From an uncultured Bacteroidales bacterium (GTDB lineage: Bacteria; Bacteroidota; Bacteroidia; Bacteroidales; UBA932), in the NCBI GenBank assembly GCA_900318955.1, contig ONMJ01000008.1, positions 1 through 64,000 on the forward strand: DNA of 64,000 bases. The letters run 5' to 3'. Shown here piece by piece: positions 19,046 to 28,628 of this stretch. The first letter of the stretch is position 1. Every line of letters starts with the position of its first letter. The translations under genes were made by a program, and so were the position numbers. Below the pieces are notes generated by a model. The model saw nothing but the letters and a program-made list of their open reading frames with translations, made no database searches and was not told where the DNA came from.

Positions 19046-20317
19046 ATGGGAAATACAGTTCTTTATTCAATCATCGTCATCACAGTGGTGACCCTGATCC
19101 TCGTTGCTCTCCTTCTTTGGATCAAAGCGAAACTTACTCCTTCAGGATCTGTTAAGATCAATATCAACAACGGCACCAAGGAGCTCGAAGTCGCTCCCGG
19201 CGGAACTCTTATGAACTCTCTCGCCGAGAATGGCATCTTCCTCCCCTCAGCCTGCGGTGGAAAGGCAAACTGCGGACAGTGCAAAGTCAGAGTCGTCGAA
19301 GGCGGAGGTACCATCCTCCCTACAGAAACAGGCTTCTTCTCCCGCAAGCAGATCAAAGACGGCTGGAGACTCGGCTGCCAGGTCAAGGTTAAGGACAATC
19401 TCGGGATTGCGGTTCCGGAAAGCGCTCTCAGCGTCAAGAAACTCGAATGCGAGGTCGTTTCCAATAAGAACGTCGCAACCTTCATCAAAGAGTTCACCGT
19501 CAAACTTCCCGAAGGAGAGAATATCGACTTCAAGTCCGGTGAATACATCCAGATTGACATCCCTGAGTACGACGTTGACTTCGCAGATATGGACATCGAT
19601 CCTATCTACAGGGGCGACTGGGAGAAATACGGCTTCTTCGGAATCAAGCACAAGAACACCGTTCCGACAATCCGTGCATACTCAATGGCCTCGTATCCTG
19701 CCGAAAAGGGCCTCATCAAGCTCAACGTCCGTATTGCTACTCCTCCTTTCGACAGGAGCCAGCCTCGCGGAGTATTCAAGATGCTGCCTGTCCCTCCGGG
19801 AGTCGCCTCAACCTATGTTTTCTCCCGCAAGCCGGGTGACAAGGTCATGATCAGCGGCCCTTACGGAGAGTTCCTCCTCCCTACCGATGATCCGGATACC
19901 CAGGAATATATCTTCGTTGGTGGAGGCGCCGGAATGGCACCTCTCAGGAGCCATATCATGCACCTTTTCAAGACCCTCAAGACCAAAAAGCCCGTCCGCT
20001 TCTTCTATGGAGCACGCGCCCTCGTCGAGGCGTTCTATCTCGAAGATTTCGCAGAAATCGAAAGGGAATTCCCGAACTTCCACTTTACCCTCGCTCTCGA
20101 CCGTCCGGATCCGGCAGCCGATGCAGCAGGAGTCAAGTACACCCCGGGATTTGTCCATCAGGTCATGTACGACACCTATCTGAAGGACCACGAGGCACCG
20201 GAGGACATCAAGTACTTCATGTGCGGCCCGCCTATGATGGTTGCTTCTGTCAACAAGTTGCTTGACTCCCTCGGAGTCGCACCTGAATCGATCCTGTACG
20301 ACAACTTCGGAGCATAA
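19046..20317 (+). CDS. nqrF: Na+-translocating NADH:quinone reductase subunit F
   Basis: Entry point for electrons: oxidises NADH through FAD and a [2Fe-2S] cluster. 423 residues from the ATG preceded by AGGAGG. An N-terminal membrane helix (about 5-28) is followed by a ferredoxin domain with Cys70, Cys76, Cys79 and Cys111, the same numbering as Vibrio NqrF. FAD binding is seen in RAYSMASYP and NADH binding in GGGAGMAPLRSH; CGPPMM lies near the end. It ends the operon and is followed by a terminator. Confidence 0.97.
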   Translation: MGNTVLYSIIVITVVTLILVALLLWIKAKLTPSGSVKININNGTKELEVAPGGTLMNSLAENGIFLPSACGGKANCGQCKVRVVEGGGTILPTETGFFSRKQIKDGWRLGCQVKVKDNLGIAVPESALSVKKLECEVVSNKNVATFIKEFTVKLPEGENIDFKSGEYIQIDIPEYDVDFADMDIDPIYRGDWEKYGFFGIKHKNTVPTIRAYSMASYPAEKGLIKLNVRIATPPFDRSQPRGVFKMLPVPPGVASTYVFSRKPGDKVMISGPYGEFLLPTDDPDTQEYIFVGGGAGMAPLRSHIMHLFKTLKTKKPVRFFYGARALVEAFYLEDFAEIEREFPNFHFTLALDRPDPAADAAGVKYTPGFVHQVMYDTYLKDHEAPEDIKYFMCGPPMMVASVNKLLDSLGVAPESILYDNFGA

Positions 20318-20331
20318 GCGATGATGAAAAA

Positions 20332-20359
20332 AGAGGTCACAAATGTGGCCTCTTTTTTT
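20332..20359. terminator. nqr operon terminator (bidirectional)
   Basis: A 9-bp stem (AGAGGTCAC at 20332-20340 with GTGGCCTCT at 20345-20353) is flanked by a T run on the right and an A run on the left, so it can end transcription from either side. It overlaps the 3' end of the convergent DUF3857 gene. Confidence 0.85.
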
Positions 20360-22199
20360 GCAGGACAATGGTTTCTTTAAACGCCATATTGACCTTTCGA
20401 GCAAATTCCCTATAGGAGTCGTAAGCTTCCGGGGCTGCAATAACAGGAGTCAGAGAGATACTCTGGGTAATGAGAATAGAGCCGCCGATGTTTTCTATCT
20501 TGCTGCTGAAATGACCCCACTTCTCATCCAGCTCAATATTTCCCGGAAGACTTTCAACACTATATCCGTGTGGGATGGATATTACGATCTTGTCAATATA
20601 ATGACTTCCATTCCTGATTACAAGCGGATTAACCCGTTTGCTTCTTTGAGCGCCCATGCGTTTAGATATAGGATTGACAGGCAAAATCAGCCGATCACCT
20701 AATGACTGGGCATAAGACCTCACATCAAAGGAATAACCGATCTCTGCCTCTGGAATCCATCCTCTGCCATCATATTCATTAAAATTGTTTCTGTAGGATG
20801 TCTGCTGATAGTTATCAACATGGAAAGCCACGTTCCTCAATACCTTGTCACGCTGCTCCTTCACCGGTCTGTCAGTGAAACCAATCCAGCCTTCCGACAA
20901 GCTACAGCAGTCTTTTCTAATAACCGCCAAATGGGCACTTCCATCTGCCTCCAATGCAATTTTGGTATCCAGAGTAGATGTCTGCAAAGAATCGGGATAA
21001 GGAGGGACTTCCAGCAAAGATCCCCCATCCTCCTTGACAAGCAGGACATCGTGCCCCGCGATATCGTCGTGTCGATACCCAAGCGGAGTCGCCGGGTTGG
21101 TGCATTCAAGCCATAGGGTATCATGTGCTTCCGGCAGCGGAACGCAAAGCATGACATGATTCGACTGAGACAGGCAGGAAAAATCACGATCCAAACGCGC
21201 AGAGTCCGTATTCAGGACGGTGTAGTAAGAATCAACTCCTGCGGCCTTGAGCATACAACGCATATAATTAGAAAGCGCCTTGCAATCGCCAAGCCCACTT
21301 TTATCCACCAGTGAAGCCTTGAAAGGCCGATATCCACCGATTCCGAACTGGATGCTGACGTAACGGGTCTTGTCACGCAGTTCGTTCCAAATTCGACGGA
21401 TTGTCTCCAGTTTGTTATTATCCGAAGAACTGCTTTCCTGAATGCGTTTCACGGTGGCTGAAGGCAGATCATCCGAATCACGCATCAATTCATACAGCCA
21501 CCCTCCAAGCGAAGTCCAGTTTTCCTGAGTACCTGAGATTCCGTCATACGTAAAATCAACCGGAGCGGCATGCACCTGCGGAAGAAACGAGCGTGGCGAC
21601 GGCATGCTGTCCTCTGCCACATATCCTGGATATGATTGACATTCCCAGCAATAAACATCATTATTATTCTCTTTTCTCTCCGTGCCCTTCATACTTCTTG
21701 ATTTCGTATGAATACGCGTCCCTGAGGGGACAATGAGCGTAAAGGACCCATAGTCCAAAGACACGTTCTCAGTCATAAGAGGGAAGAAAGAAGGGAAATC
21801 ATGATACCCTTTCCGGTAATGCTTAGTGTACTTATACTTGACTGTAAACGGATAAGAAGCAGAAGGGATATAACTGGTAAGAAAACCGTCCCCTGCCAAA
21901 CCTGAGGCAATTGATACACTTACCAAGTCGCTTTTTTTCAGCTTCTTAACCTTTCCGGAACCATCATCGAGGCTCCCGCTGAAAGATGAAAGACTCTCAA
22001 ATTCACTGGTATAAACAACAATGGACGCTTCAAACAGCCCCCATTCGTCATAGACAGTCACTTCCCTTTCAACCTCCAGGGAACCGGTCAATTTTGAGTT
22101 CATTGTGAATTGCTGCACATCCTTGTGAATGACAGCATGCTCTTTCGCTTGAACAAAAACAGGAAAAAGCAACAGCAGAATCAATGGAGCCGCTCTCAT
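20337..22199 (-). CDS. DUF3857 and transglutaminase-like exported protein
   Basis: 620 residues with a signal peptide (MRAAPLILLLLFPVFVQA). The N-terminal half is a DUF3857 domain (about 30-200). The middle has a transglutaminase-like core with Cys in GDCKALSNYM, His in SNHVMLCVP and an acidic residue in LWLECTNP, so a complete Cys-His-acid triad is likely. The C-terminus is a beta-rich domain. Such proteins are common in Bacteroidetes and act outside the inner membrane; substrates are unknown, and cysteine peptidase or amidase activity is as likely as crosslinking. It overlaps the preceding gene by 4 bp, so the two are translated together. Confidence 0.8.
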   Translation of the reverse strand: MRAAPLILLLLFPVFVQAKEHAVIHKDVQQFTMNSKLTGSLEVEREVTVYDEWGLFEASIVVYTSEFESLSSFSGSLDDGSGKVKKLKKSDLVSVSIASGLAGDGFLTSYIPSASYPFTVKYKYTKHYRKGYHDFPSFFPLMTENVSLDYGSFTLIVPSGTRIHTKSRSMKGTERKENNNDVYCWECQSYPGYVAEDSMPSPRSFLPQVHAAPVDFTYDGISGTQENWTSLGGWLYELMRDSDDLPSATVKRIQESSSSDNNKLETIRRIWNELRDKTRYVSIQFGIGGYRPFKASLVDKSGLGDCKALSNYMRCMLKAAGVDSYYTVLNTDSARLDRDFSCLSQSNHVMLCVPLPEAHDTLWLECTNPATPLGYRHDDIAGHDVLLVKEDGGSLLEVPPYPDSLQTSTLDTKIALEADGSAHLAVIRKDCCSLSEGWIGFTDRPVKEQRDKVLRNVAFHVDNYQQTSYRNNFNEYDGRGWIPEAEIGYSFDVRSYAQSLGDRLILPVNPISKRMGAQRSKRVNPLVIRNGSHYIDKIVISIPHGYSVESLPGNIELDEKWGHFSSKIENIGGSILITQSISLTPVIAAPEAYDSYREFARKVNMAFKETIVLQKKRPHL

Positions 22200-24178
22200 T
22201 GTTTCTTAAGAATTATAATAGCCTTCTCCGCCTTGGCAACACTTGACCAGAACATCTGGAAATCAGGATAATACTCAGGCATAACTATCATGGAAGGGTT
22301 ATTGAACAGAAAAACGCCATGCAACTTGTTACCAATAAGATTGTATTGGATTCTGACTGACATTCCACCAGCGGTAGGGCACGTGATCCAAACAGGATCC
22401 GGCAAGGATTCAACAGCGTAGCCATCCGGAATGACCATCGAGAAAATGTATTTGATTTGGCTCTTATATGGGAAATCAACAGGGATCTTACGTTCCGGAT
22501 CCCGGAAGCTGTTTTCTCCATGGAAACTGCTCAGGATGGGGCGAATATAGACAAAATCGCCTCCAAGACGGACTTCTTCCTGTTCAAAAGAATAGGAAAT
22601 ATCGGCCTCATTCGAATATTCTTTCCCCACGTCATCGATATGCAGCACAGTCAGCTTTTCGTCTTTTTCAATATCCTCGATGCGCTCCTCATCCGTAGCG
22701 AACTTGTCTTTAATAAGACGTAGATTGTATGCATCATGGTTGAGTGCCTGGATTTGTACATCACCTCTGAATACCCCGTCTTCGTCAAAACGCGTCTGGA
22801 CAGTTTCAGTAAGCGAACTCTTTGGTTGTGCATCCAATAAATTCACCCAACTTCCATTATGATCAAAGGTCAGCAAACGGGCTTTTTCCACAAGATAATC
22901 GGGAGCCAACACGTCAACATAAGCATTGTCGCGGCAAGCATCCAAATAGTGGACATGACCATCAGGCGTCATCACTCGCAAAACAAACGTATCAAAGGAA
23001 TTGGAAGAAATATGCCATGACATTAAATGGCCGCTTGAGCGAAGTCTCACAAGGACCGGCTCGGCCACGAACCCAAGCGTATTGAGTGCACTCGCAGTAA
23101 GGGCATTGATGTCTGCCGAGTTGCCCTGTCCCTTTTTCAAAACAGTTGAAGGGTCATCCGGCAAAAGTGCGAGATCATCATTCCAACGGACCTTTGAGAC
23201 GATATGATTTCGCACCAAAGCGATCCGCTGAACATCATCCGCGCATGCATCCCATTCTTGTTTCAGGCTGCCCGCATCTTTATAATTCTTTTTACAGTAC
23301 TTCAGAAGCGGTGTTTCGAAAAAGTAGCCGTCAACTTCTGACCAACTTGAATTATAATTATTATTAACAACTCCCGGGATGCTAAAAGAGCTGATGTTAT
23401 ATACGACACTGGACTTGTACTGACCCGGACAAAATGAAAAACTCTCTTTATGAACTGCCGGGACATTCACCGCATGATATAAATCGTGCTTCATATTATA
23501 GGAAAAGCCTCCGGTGCCTAAGGCAGTGGACTGCTCTGTAGAGAAATCTATCTTCAATGCTCCTCGCATTGCGCGGTTATAAGTAAAATACTCGGCGTAG
23601 CTTACATCGAGATCCATCAAATTGACCGGATATGACCACTGCATTGGAATATCACCAATATTGACTGTTGGTTCACTCATTTCCAAAACCACATCTACGA
23701 CAGAACCGACTCTAACATTTTCAGGGGCGAAACTAAGACGTCGCAGCCCTTTCGAATAAGGTTCATCAAAGATGAATTTTTTAGACATCTTTGAAACACT
23801 TATCTTGCCATTATCCTCCCGATTGAAGGTACTTGCTTTAATCCCATAGATATACTGCGCATGACTTTTATCGCCAGATTTGTATATAAACTCATAATCT
23901 GCACACTTACGTCCGCCTTCTTTGAGTATTTTCCATCTGTCATGGTATTTTATAATACGAGTGAAATCGAATTCTGAATCAAAACGAATGGCGATTTCAG
24001 TTTTCCGGAAAAGCAGAAGAGCGGCGGCAGAGGTATCCCTGTCATAGGTTTTCATGTCCAACTCTGTATCGGAGACAGCTCCAAATTTTGGATTCACTTG
24101 AATATCCTGACCTCGCAGGCTGAGAAATGACAAAACAGTGAGGCAAAGCGCTGAAATAATATGTTTATTCATAGTCAT
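22196..24178 (-). CDS. DUF3857 protein with degenerate transglutaminase core
   Basis: 660 residues with a signal peptide ending near SLRGQ. The domain order is the same as in the following gene: DUF3857 then a transglutaminase-like core. The catalytic region reads KGQGNSADINAL, with Ser-Ala where active members have Cys-Lys or Cys-Arg, so the nucleophile is missing. The GN-x-x-D-I-N pattern occurs in other Bacteroidetes paralogues, suggesting a stable non-catalytic partner rather than decay. It overlaps the active-looking paralogue by 4 bp; the pair may form a complex. Base composition is more A/T-rich than nearby housekeeping genes. Confidence 0.78.
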   Translation of the reverse strand: MTMNKHIISALCLTVLSFLSLRGQDIQVNPKFGAVSDTELDMKTYDRDTSAAALLLFRKTEIAIRFDSEFDFTRIIKYHDRWKILKEGGRKCADYEFIYKSGDKSHAQYIYGIKASTFNREDNGKISVSKMSKKFIFDEPYSKGLRRLSFAPENVRVGSVVDVVLEMSEPTVNIGDIPMQWSYPVNLMDLDVSYAEYFTYNRAMRGALKIDFSTEQSTALGTGGFSYNMKHDLYHAVNVPAVHKESFSFCPGQYKSSVVYNISSFSIPGVVNNNYNSSWSEVDGYFFETPLLKYCKKNYKDAGSLKQEWDACADDVQRIALVRNHIVSKVRWNDDLALLPDDPSTVLKKGQGNSADINALTASALNTLGFVAEPVLVRLRSSGHLMSWHISSNSFDTFVLRVMTPDGHVHYLDACRDNAYVDVLAPDYLVEKARLLTFDHNGSWVNLLDAQPKSSLTETVQTRFDEDGVFRGDVQIQALNHDAYNLRLIKDKFATDEERIEDIEKDEKLTVLHIDDVGKEYSNEADISYSFEQEEVRLGGDFVYIRPILSSFHGENSFRDPERKIPVDFPYKSQIKYIFSMVIPDGYAVESLPDPVWITCPTAGGMSVRIQYNLIGNKLHGVFLFNNPSMIVMPEYYPDFQMFWSSVAKAEKAIIILKKQ

Positions 24179-24194
24179 ACACTTATTATTGTCA

Positions 24195-24202
24195 CAAATA
24201 TA
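24195..24202 (-). promoter_or_regulatory. Putative promoter of the DUF3857 pair
   Basis: The minus strand reads TATATTTG, matching TAnnTTTG, 16 bp upstream of the first gene of the pair. Confidence 0.6.
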
Positions 24203-24256
24203 GAAAAAAACATTAGGGATTACTAATAATTAGCAACGTGCTATGTCGGACCTCTT

Positions 24257-24288
24257 TTTGTTTAGGAACGATATTTGTCCTATCTTTG
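24257..24288 (+). promoter_or_regulatory. Promoter of the GT2 gene
   Basis: TTTG (24257-24260), a 20-bp spacer and TATCTTTG (24281-24288) give a full Bacteroidetes promoter 22 bp before the start codon. Confidence 0.75.
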
Positions 24289-24310
24289 CCGTCCGAAAAG
24301 GTAGAGTATA

Positions 24311-25252
24311 ATGAAAGAACCTCTGGTAAGTATCATAGTTCCTGTCTGCAACGTCGAGGACTACATTGAGAAAAGCGCCACATCGATACTGTCGCAGACA
24401 TATCCCAATATTGAATTCATCTTCATTGATGACGGATCCAAAGACCGCTCATCCGAGCTGCTCGATAATCTGATTGAAAATAAATTCTCCCACCTTAAGA
24501 GCAGAATAAAGATAGTTCATCAAGAGAATCGCGGAGTCCAGAAAGTGCGCATCGAAGCGATGCAATATGCCCATGGCGATTATTTCATCCAACTTGATTC
24601 TGATGACCGCTGCAGGAAAACTATGATTGAAAAGATGGTCAAGAAGGCGGTCGAAGACGATGCCGACATAGTCATCTGCAACTATTTCAATACATATCCG
24701 GAGTTCATCATTCCAAGAAGAGAAAAACGATTCCCCACAAAGACGGCAACTCTTTCCGCCTTGTTCTCAGGAAGGAGTTTCAGGGGCTGCCTCTGGAATA
24801 AGCTCATAAAGCGTTCCATTTTCACGGATAATCCGATTTGCGCACCCTCTTATGACATGGGAGAAGACCTTGTCCTCAGCGCTCAGTTCATTTGGTACTC
24901 AGAACGTATCTCATATATCAAGAACCGCCTATATTTTTATACTAGAAGGAATCCCCAGTCTCTAAGCAGCAAAACCCGTATCGACAGAGATGAGACAAAT
25001 ATCTCAAACAAAATGGACCTTTACCGCTATTGCAAAAAGGAAGGGATAGGTCTGTTTGATGGATTTGAGCAGTCTTTCCTGGCATACATGGCATACCTGA
25101 TACTTAAGGGAAGATGTACAGACCTCTTCAAAAAATATCCGGAAACTGCCGAGACTGCAAAAAAAATCTCTCTGCCGTCAGCAGAGATAGACATGAGCGA
25201 AAAGAAGCAGAGAGAATACAAGCAATTACTTACAGAGTATTCTTTCGCATAG
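24311..25252 (+). CDS. Family 2 glycosyltransferase
   Basis: 313 residues, GT-A fold. SIIVPVCNVEDYIEKSATSI at the N-terminus is the nucleotide-sugar binding start; FIDDGSKDRS and QLDSDDR carry the metal-binding acidic residues, and GEDLVLSAQF supplies the probable catalytic base region. There is no membrane segment, so it is cytoplasmic, acting on a lipid-linked glycan. It is convergent with another GT2 gene, sharing 27 bp at their 3' ends, and the two proteins are clear paralogues (same FIDDGS/FVDDGS and ILSQTY blocks). The sugar and acceptor cannot be read from the sequence. Confidence 0.88.
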   Translation: MKEPLVSIIVPVCNVEDYIEKSATSILSQTYPNIEFIFIDDGSKDRSSELLDNLIENKFSHLKSRIKIVHQENRGVQKVRIEAMQYAHGDYFIQLDSDDRCRKTMIEKMVKKAVEDDADIVICNYFNTYPEFIIPRREKRFPTKTATLSALFSGRSFRGCLWNKLIKRSIFTDNPICAPSYDMGEDLVLSAQFIWYSERISYIKNRLYFYTRRNPQSLSSKTRIDRDETNISNKMDLYRYCKKEGIGLFDGFEQSFLAYMAYLILKGRCTDLFKKYPETAETAKKISLPSAEIDMSEKKQREYKQLLTEYSFA

Positions 25253-26104
25253 GCGATAGACCAGACCGGCTTTCTCAGCCAAATAAGGATACTCCTTGAA
25301 TAATGTCGGGTCGTATTCAACGGCAGCCTTCGCTGCCCTTCTGATAATATATTTCCATGAAGACGCGAGAGGAGAGGATGGAATGTCGTCCTTATAGAAC
25401 TCGTAAAGAGAGAGAAGATTCCTGGCAGAAGCAATATGACGATTCTTCCGCTTTCCCCTTGTAGAAGCGGAAGGATTGTTCCTTCTGTAATGATATAGAG
25501 GCTCCGGTAAAAGCACCGCCTTCTCAGCATGAAAAAGAAGCTGAGATGAGAGTACGACGTCTTCGTGCATCGAAATAACCGGATAGAAAAGACCTTCAGT
25601 ATAAAGCGTCCTCTTCATGAACTTGTTGCAGAGATAGCCGTGTGCCCTATAATGAAGGATATCGTTGGAAAAAGCCTTCGGATCCGAATACTCACGATCT
25701 TTCGCTATGTGGGTCCTTCCGCCTGATTTTTCTTTGGCAACATAATAATAGACAACGTCAGCACCCGTCTCCTCGACTTTGGAAACCAGCTTTTCGACGG
25801 CCCTTGTATCTATCCAGTCATCAGAGTCCACATGCATTATATACTCTCCAGTCGCTGCCGCGAGGCCGGTCTTTCTAGCCTGAGGAAGTCCTCCGTTACT
25901 CTTTCGGATGATGGATATTTGAGATTTCTTGCCAGCAAATTTATTATCAATCAAGTTGTTCAGAATATCAAGGGACCTGTCGGTCGACCCGTCGTCAACG
26001 AAGATGAACTCGATATCCGAATATGTCTGCGAAAGGACGCTTTCCGCACACTCAGCAATGTATTTCTCTACTCCGTAGAAAGGGACAATCAGAGAGACTT
26101 TCAT
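25226..26104 (-). CDS. Family 2 glycosyltransferase
   Basis: 292 residues. SLIVPFYGVEKYIAECAESV, FVDDGSTDRSLD, MHVDSDDWID and MHEDVVLSSQLLF are GT2 motifs in order. It is the last gene of the minus-strand operon DUF47-GDPD-Stealth-GT2 and overlaps the Stealth gene by 4 bp, so it probably extends the same surface polymer. It is related to the convergent GT2 beside it. Confidence 0.88.
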   Translation of the reverse strand: MKVSLIVPFYGVEKYIAECAESVLSQTYSDIEFIFVDDGSTDRSLDILNNLIDNKFAGKKSQISIIRKSNGGLPQARKTGLAAATGEYIMHVDSDDWIDTRAVEKLVSKVEETGADVVYYYVAKEKSGGRTHIAKDREYSDPKAFSNDILHYRAHGYLCNKFMKRTLYTEGLFYPVISMHEDVVLSSQLLFHAEKAVLLPEPLYHYRRNNPSASTRGKRKNRHIASARNLLSLYEFYKDDIPSSPLASSWKYIIRRAAKAAVEYDPTLFKEYPYLAEKAGLVYRLCERILCK

Positions 26105-26988
26105 TTCTCGAAACGGGATTTCCCGGGCAAAAGTCTTTCAAAAGCGGCAGTGAGCACCTCTTTTGCTCTTAAGAACTTTTCCTCATCGATATGGGCGTCG
26201 TTAATGCATATCAGACGCTTGTCCCCCGGGTTTTCAATCTTGGCAACAATCTGCTCCGGCTCGGTAAATCCCAGAGAGAAGTACTTGGCTGGCAGCCTTT
26301 TAGGCACCGCGATACGGGTATAATACATATAGTCCAGGAAGAGGTACTGATTGTAATTGGAAAGGCCCCTCAGCGGGGTTAGCGAAGCCATGATATCGCC
26401 CTCAACCTTCTCGTACACTTCCTCGCAGACGCTCCTAAGCATCGGTGAACATGTATGCTGAGGCCTTACGAAAAAAGGCGAGCGCGTACATCTCCCAAGA
26501 GCCTTTTTAGCAAGCGCATCTGAATGGCGGCAAAGCTTTTTGAAATCGATGAAAGAGAAAAGCGACGGGGTGAATCCGATTCTGGGCCTTCCTCCCGGGA
26601 AGAAAATTTCCTCATCGCAGGGACGAATCGGGAACATATCGTCATTGAAATAGAGGAACCGCTCCGAGAGGCCGGGAATCTTATGGATGAACATCTCAAT
26701 CATGGAGCTGTTGAAGGTCGGAAGGGACTCTACCGGCATGATCATATCATGCGTCACAATCTTCAGATTGGAGCGATCCACCCACTGAGGAACCTGAGAA
26801 TCCCTTGACACCAGAAGATAAACATTATTGACAAAGGGAAGAAACACCTCAATCCCTCTAAGCAGGTATTTGAGAGTCCCCCAGTCCCTGTATCTCTTGT
26901 TCATCACCGGGACGTTAACCTTCTTGCAATAATCCTCCTGCCACAGAGGATCCGATCCGTCTACATAAGTTATGACAGCGTCCATCAC
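26101..26988 (-). CDS. Stealth-family sugar-phosphate transferase
   Basis: 295 residues. The conserved Stealth regions are clear: IDAVITYVDGSDPLWQ-like CR1 at the N-terminus (here MMDAVITYVDGSDPLW), CR2 with RDWGTLKYLLRGIEVFLPFV and LPTFNSSMIEMFIHKIPGLS, then RFLYFNDDMF, CR3 with HTCSPMLRSV and CR4 with KRLICINDAH. Characterised members transfer hexose-1-phosphate from a nucleotide sugar to build phosphodiester-linked capsule polymers. Cytoplasmic, no membrane helix. It overlaps GDPD upstream and GT2 downstream by 4 bp each, so this operon probably builds a phosphate-containing surface glycan. Confidence 0.88.
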   Translation of the reverse strand: MMDAVITYVDGSDPLWQEDYCKKVNVPVMNKRYRDWGTLKYLLRGIEVFLPFVNNVYLLVSRDSQVPQWVDRSNLKIVTHDMIMPVESLPTFNSSMIEMFIHKIPGLSERFLYFNDDMFPIRPCDEEIFFPGGRPRIGFTPSLFSFIDFKKLCRHSDALAKKALGRCTRSPFFVRPQHTCSPMLRSVCEEVYEKVEGDIMASLTPLRGLSNYNQYLFLDYMYYTRIAVPKRLPAKYFSLGFTEPEQIVAKIENPGDKRLICINDAHIDEEKFLRAKEVLTAAFERLLPGKSRFEK

Positions 26989-27842
26989 TGTTTTCTCTCT
27001 TTCAAAAATTCATTTAACTCCTTCGGATGATCGGTCTGTATCGCCCTCGCACCGAAAGAATCTATAAGGAAAGCATCTTTCTTTGCATTGAAAGGCTTTC
27101 CAAGGTCGGAATTGTACCATAGGCGGCAGCCTTCACCAAGGAAATTCCTGAGTATCAAGGGTTTTACATCGCCCTTATACGCCGAATAAACTTCTATCAT
27201 CACCGGATGAAGCTTATCCACCACCTCTACCACTTTTCGGAGGGATTCTTCACTGTCCAATCCGACCATAGGCATATATATGACGCTATCCCGCCAAGGT
27301 CCAAGGGTGCAGAGGACCTCTTCGGGAGAAGCATCGCTTTTAAATATAAGATGCTTCAAGGTGCCCGTTCGTTGCGCTATTTCTGCAATTTCGGGTGCAA
27401 AAATAAATGCTTTGTCGATATTGACCATGACTCCGGCCTCTTTTGCAGCAAGAAGGGCTTCTTCTAGGGATGGGACTTTCTCCGAAGTAATCTTCCCGTC
27501 CTTGCCTTTAAGATGGAGGCCGGTAATATAATCAAGACTCTTTCCTGAGACAAAACCTTTTCCATCGGTTGTCCTCCCAAGAGTATGGTCATGCATGAGA
27601 ACGAATCCTCCGTCAGAAGTCCTTCGAACGTCGATTTCGACAATGTCTGCCCCCATTTTCGAGGAAGAAAGAATAGCGCTGACGGAGTTCTCCGGAAACG
27701 AAGAGCCATTTGCCCTGTGAGCAATAATCAGCACGGATCCGTCACTCTGCAGAATCCTCGTCCTGATACTATCCACCCTCTCCTGAGCAATAAGAGCGCA
27801 AGAGAACAAGAATAATATCATGAAAAGGACTGTCCGCCTCAC
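26985..27842 (-). CDS. Exported glycerophosphodiester phosphodiesterase
   Basis: 285 residues. The N-terminus (MRRTVLFMILFLFSCALIAQ) is a signal peptide; the LFSC segment could also be a lipobox. GDPD motifs: IAHRANGSSFPENS (catalytic His-Arg), EIDVRRTSDG (metal-binding Glu and Asp) and LMHDHTLGRTTDG (second His). It cleaves glycerophosphodiesters to glycerol-3-phosphate and an alcohol. Its setting between a PhoU-like protein and a Stealth transferase links it to phosphodiester polymers or phosphate scavenging rather than ordinary lipid turnover. Confidence 0.88.
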   Translation of the reverse strand: MRRTVLFMILFLFSCALIAQERVDSIRTRILQSDGSVLIIAHRANGSSFPENSVSAILSSSKMGADIVEIDVRRTSDGGFVLMHDHTLGRTTDGKGFVSGKSLDYITGLHLKGKDGKITSEKVPSLEEALLAAKEAGVMVNIDKAFIFAPEIAEIAQRTGTLKHLIFKSDASPEEVLCTLGPWRDSVIYMPMVGLDSEESLRKVVEVVDKLHPVMIEVYSAYKGDVKPLILRNFLGEGCRLWYNSDLGKPFNAKKDAFLIDSFGARAIQTDHPKELNEFLKERKQ

Positions 27843-28501
27843 GATTTTTCTATATTGAATTGGAGAAGGAGCACCCTGACATTGTCTGCGACCCTCTTAC
27901 CGGTATCGGTAGATTTTTCAAATATTTCCGCCAGGTTTTTATACTTAGTCAGCTCCCTTAAATCAGGCTCATTGGCAAATATATAGCCCACATACTCCTC
28001 ATACGTATCGTCCGCCGTATGCTCAAGCTCGGTAATCCTGTCGCACTCAAGAGTAATTGAAGAGACTTTATGCTTTATATCCCAGAGCAGAGGGAGGAGA
28101 ACCTTTATCGACTCTGCCTCACGAACCACTGTCGATACGAGGTCTTTAAGCTGCGGGTCTATCTTGGCCGGATTATACATTCCAAGGGCTTTGGAAGCAT
28201 CTTTTACCACATCCAGACAATCATCGAGGGCCATTGCTATAGACTGTAGATCCGCCCTGGGGAGCGAACCTTTAAGACGGCCGGAAACCTGCTCCTGGAA
28301 CTCTGTAAGCAGGGCATCTCCCTGAACTTCGAGGGTCTTGATCTCTCTTTCAATAAGTCCCCACTCCTCACGATCAGATGAGTCCAGCATCTTCTCAAGA
28401 GCCGCTGCCGCCTGGTAAAAGAATGCAGCCTGCTGAGAGAGAATCGGAAGAAGATCTCTCTTTGGGAGGAACAGGTTGCGAAGTCTTTTGGATAATTTCA
28501 T
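27839..28501 (-). CDS. DUF47 / PhoU-like protein
   Basis: 220 residues, all-helical, with the DUF47 pattern: MKLSKRLRNLFLPKRDLLPIL at the start, the metal-site-like LDDCLDVVKDASKALGMY and ITELEHTADDTYEEYV. Members usually sit next to a PiT-type phosphate permease and modulate it, but no permease is present here. It is the first gene of the four-gene operon, overlapping GDPD by 4 bp. The arrangement suggests phosphate-linked control of the operon, but that is inference. No clear -7 box was seen upstream. Confidence 0.82.
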   Translation of the reverse strand: MKLSKRLRNLFLPKRDLLPILSQQAAFFYQAAAALEKMLDSSDREEWGLIEREIKTLEVQGDALLTEFQEQVSGRLKGSLPRADLQSIAMALDDCLDVVKDASKALGMYNPAKIDPQLKDLVSTVVREAESIKVLLPLLWDIKHKVSSITLECDRITELEHTADDTYEEYVGYIFANEPDLRELTKYKNLAEIFEKSTDTGKRVADNVRVLLLQFNIEKS

Positions 28502-28628
28502 AAAAAAACTTTTTTCCGTCCGTTAATAATATTCATTTCGAAACCACAAAAAGGCGGAATCTCAACAAAAAACACAAAAACAACAGCCTGCAACGGCATT
28601 TTTTCATCCTCATCACGCCCAAAGACAG

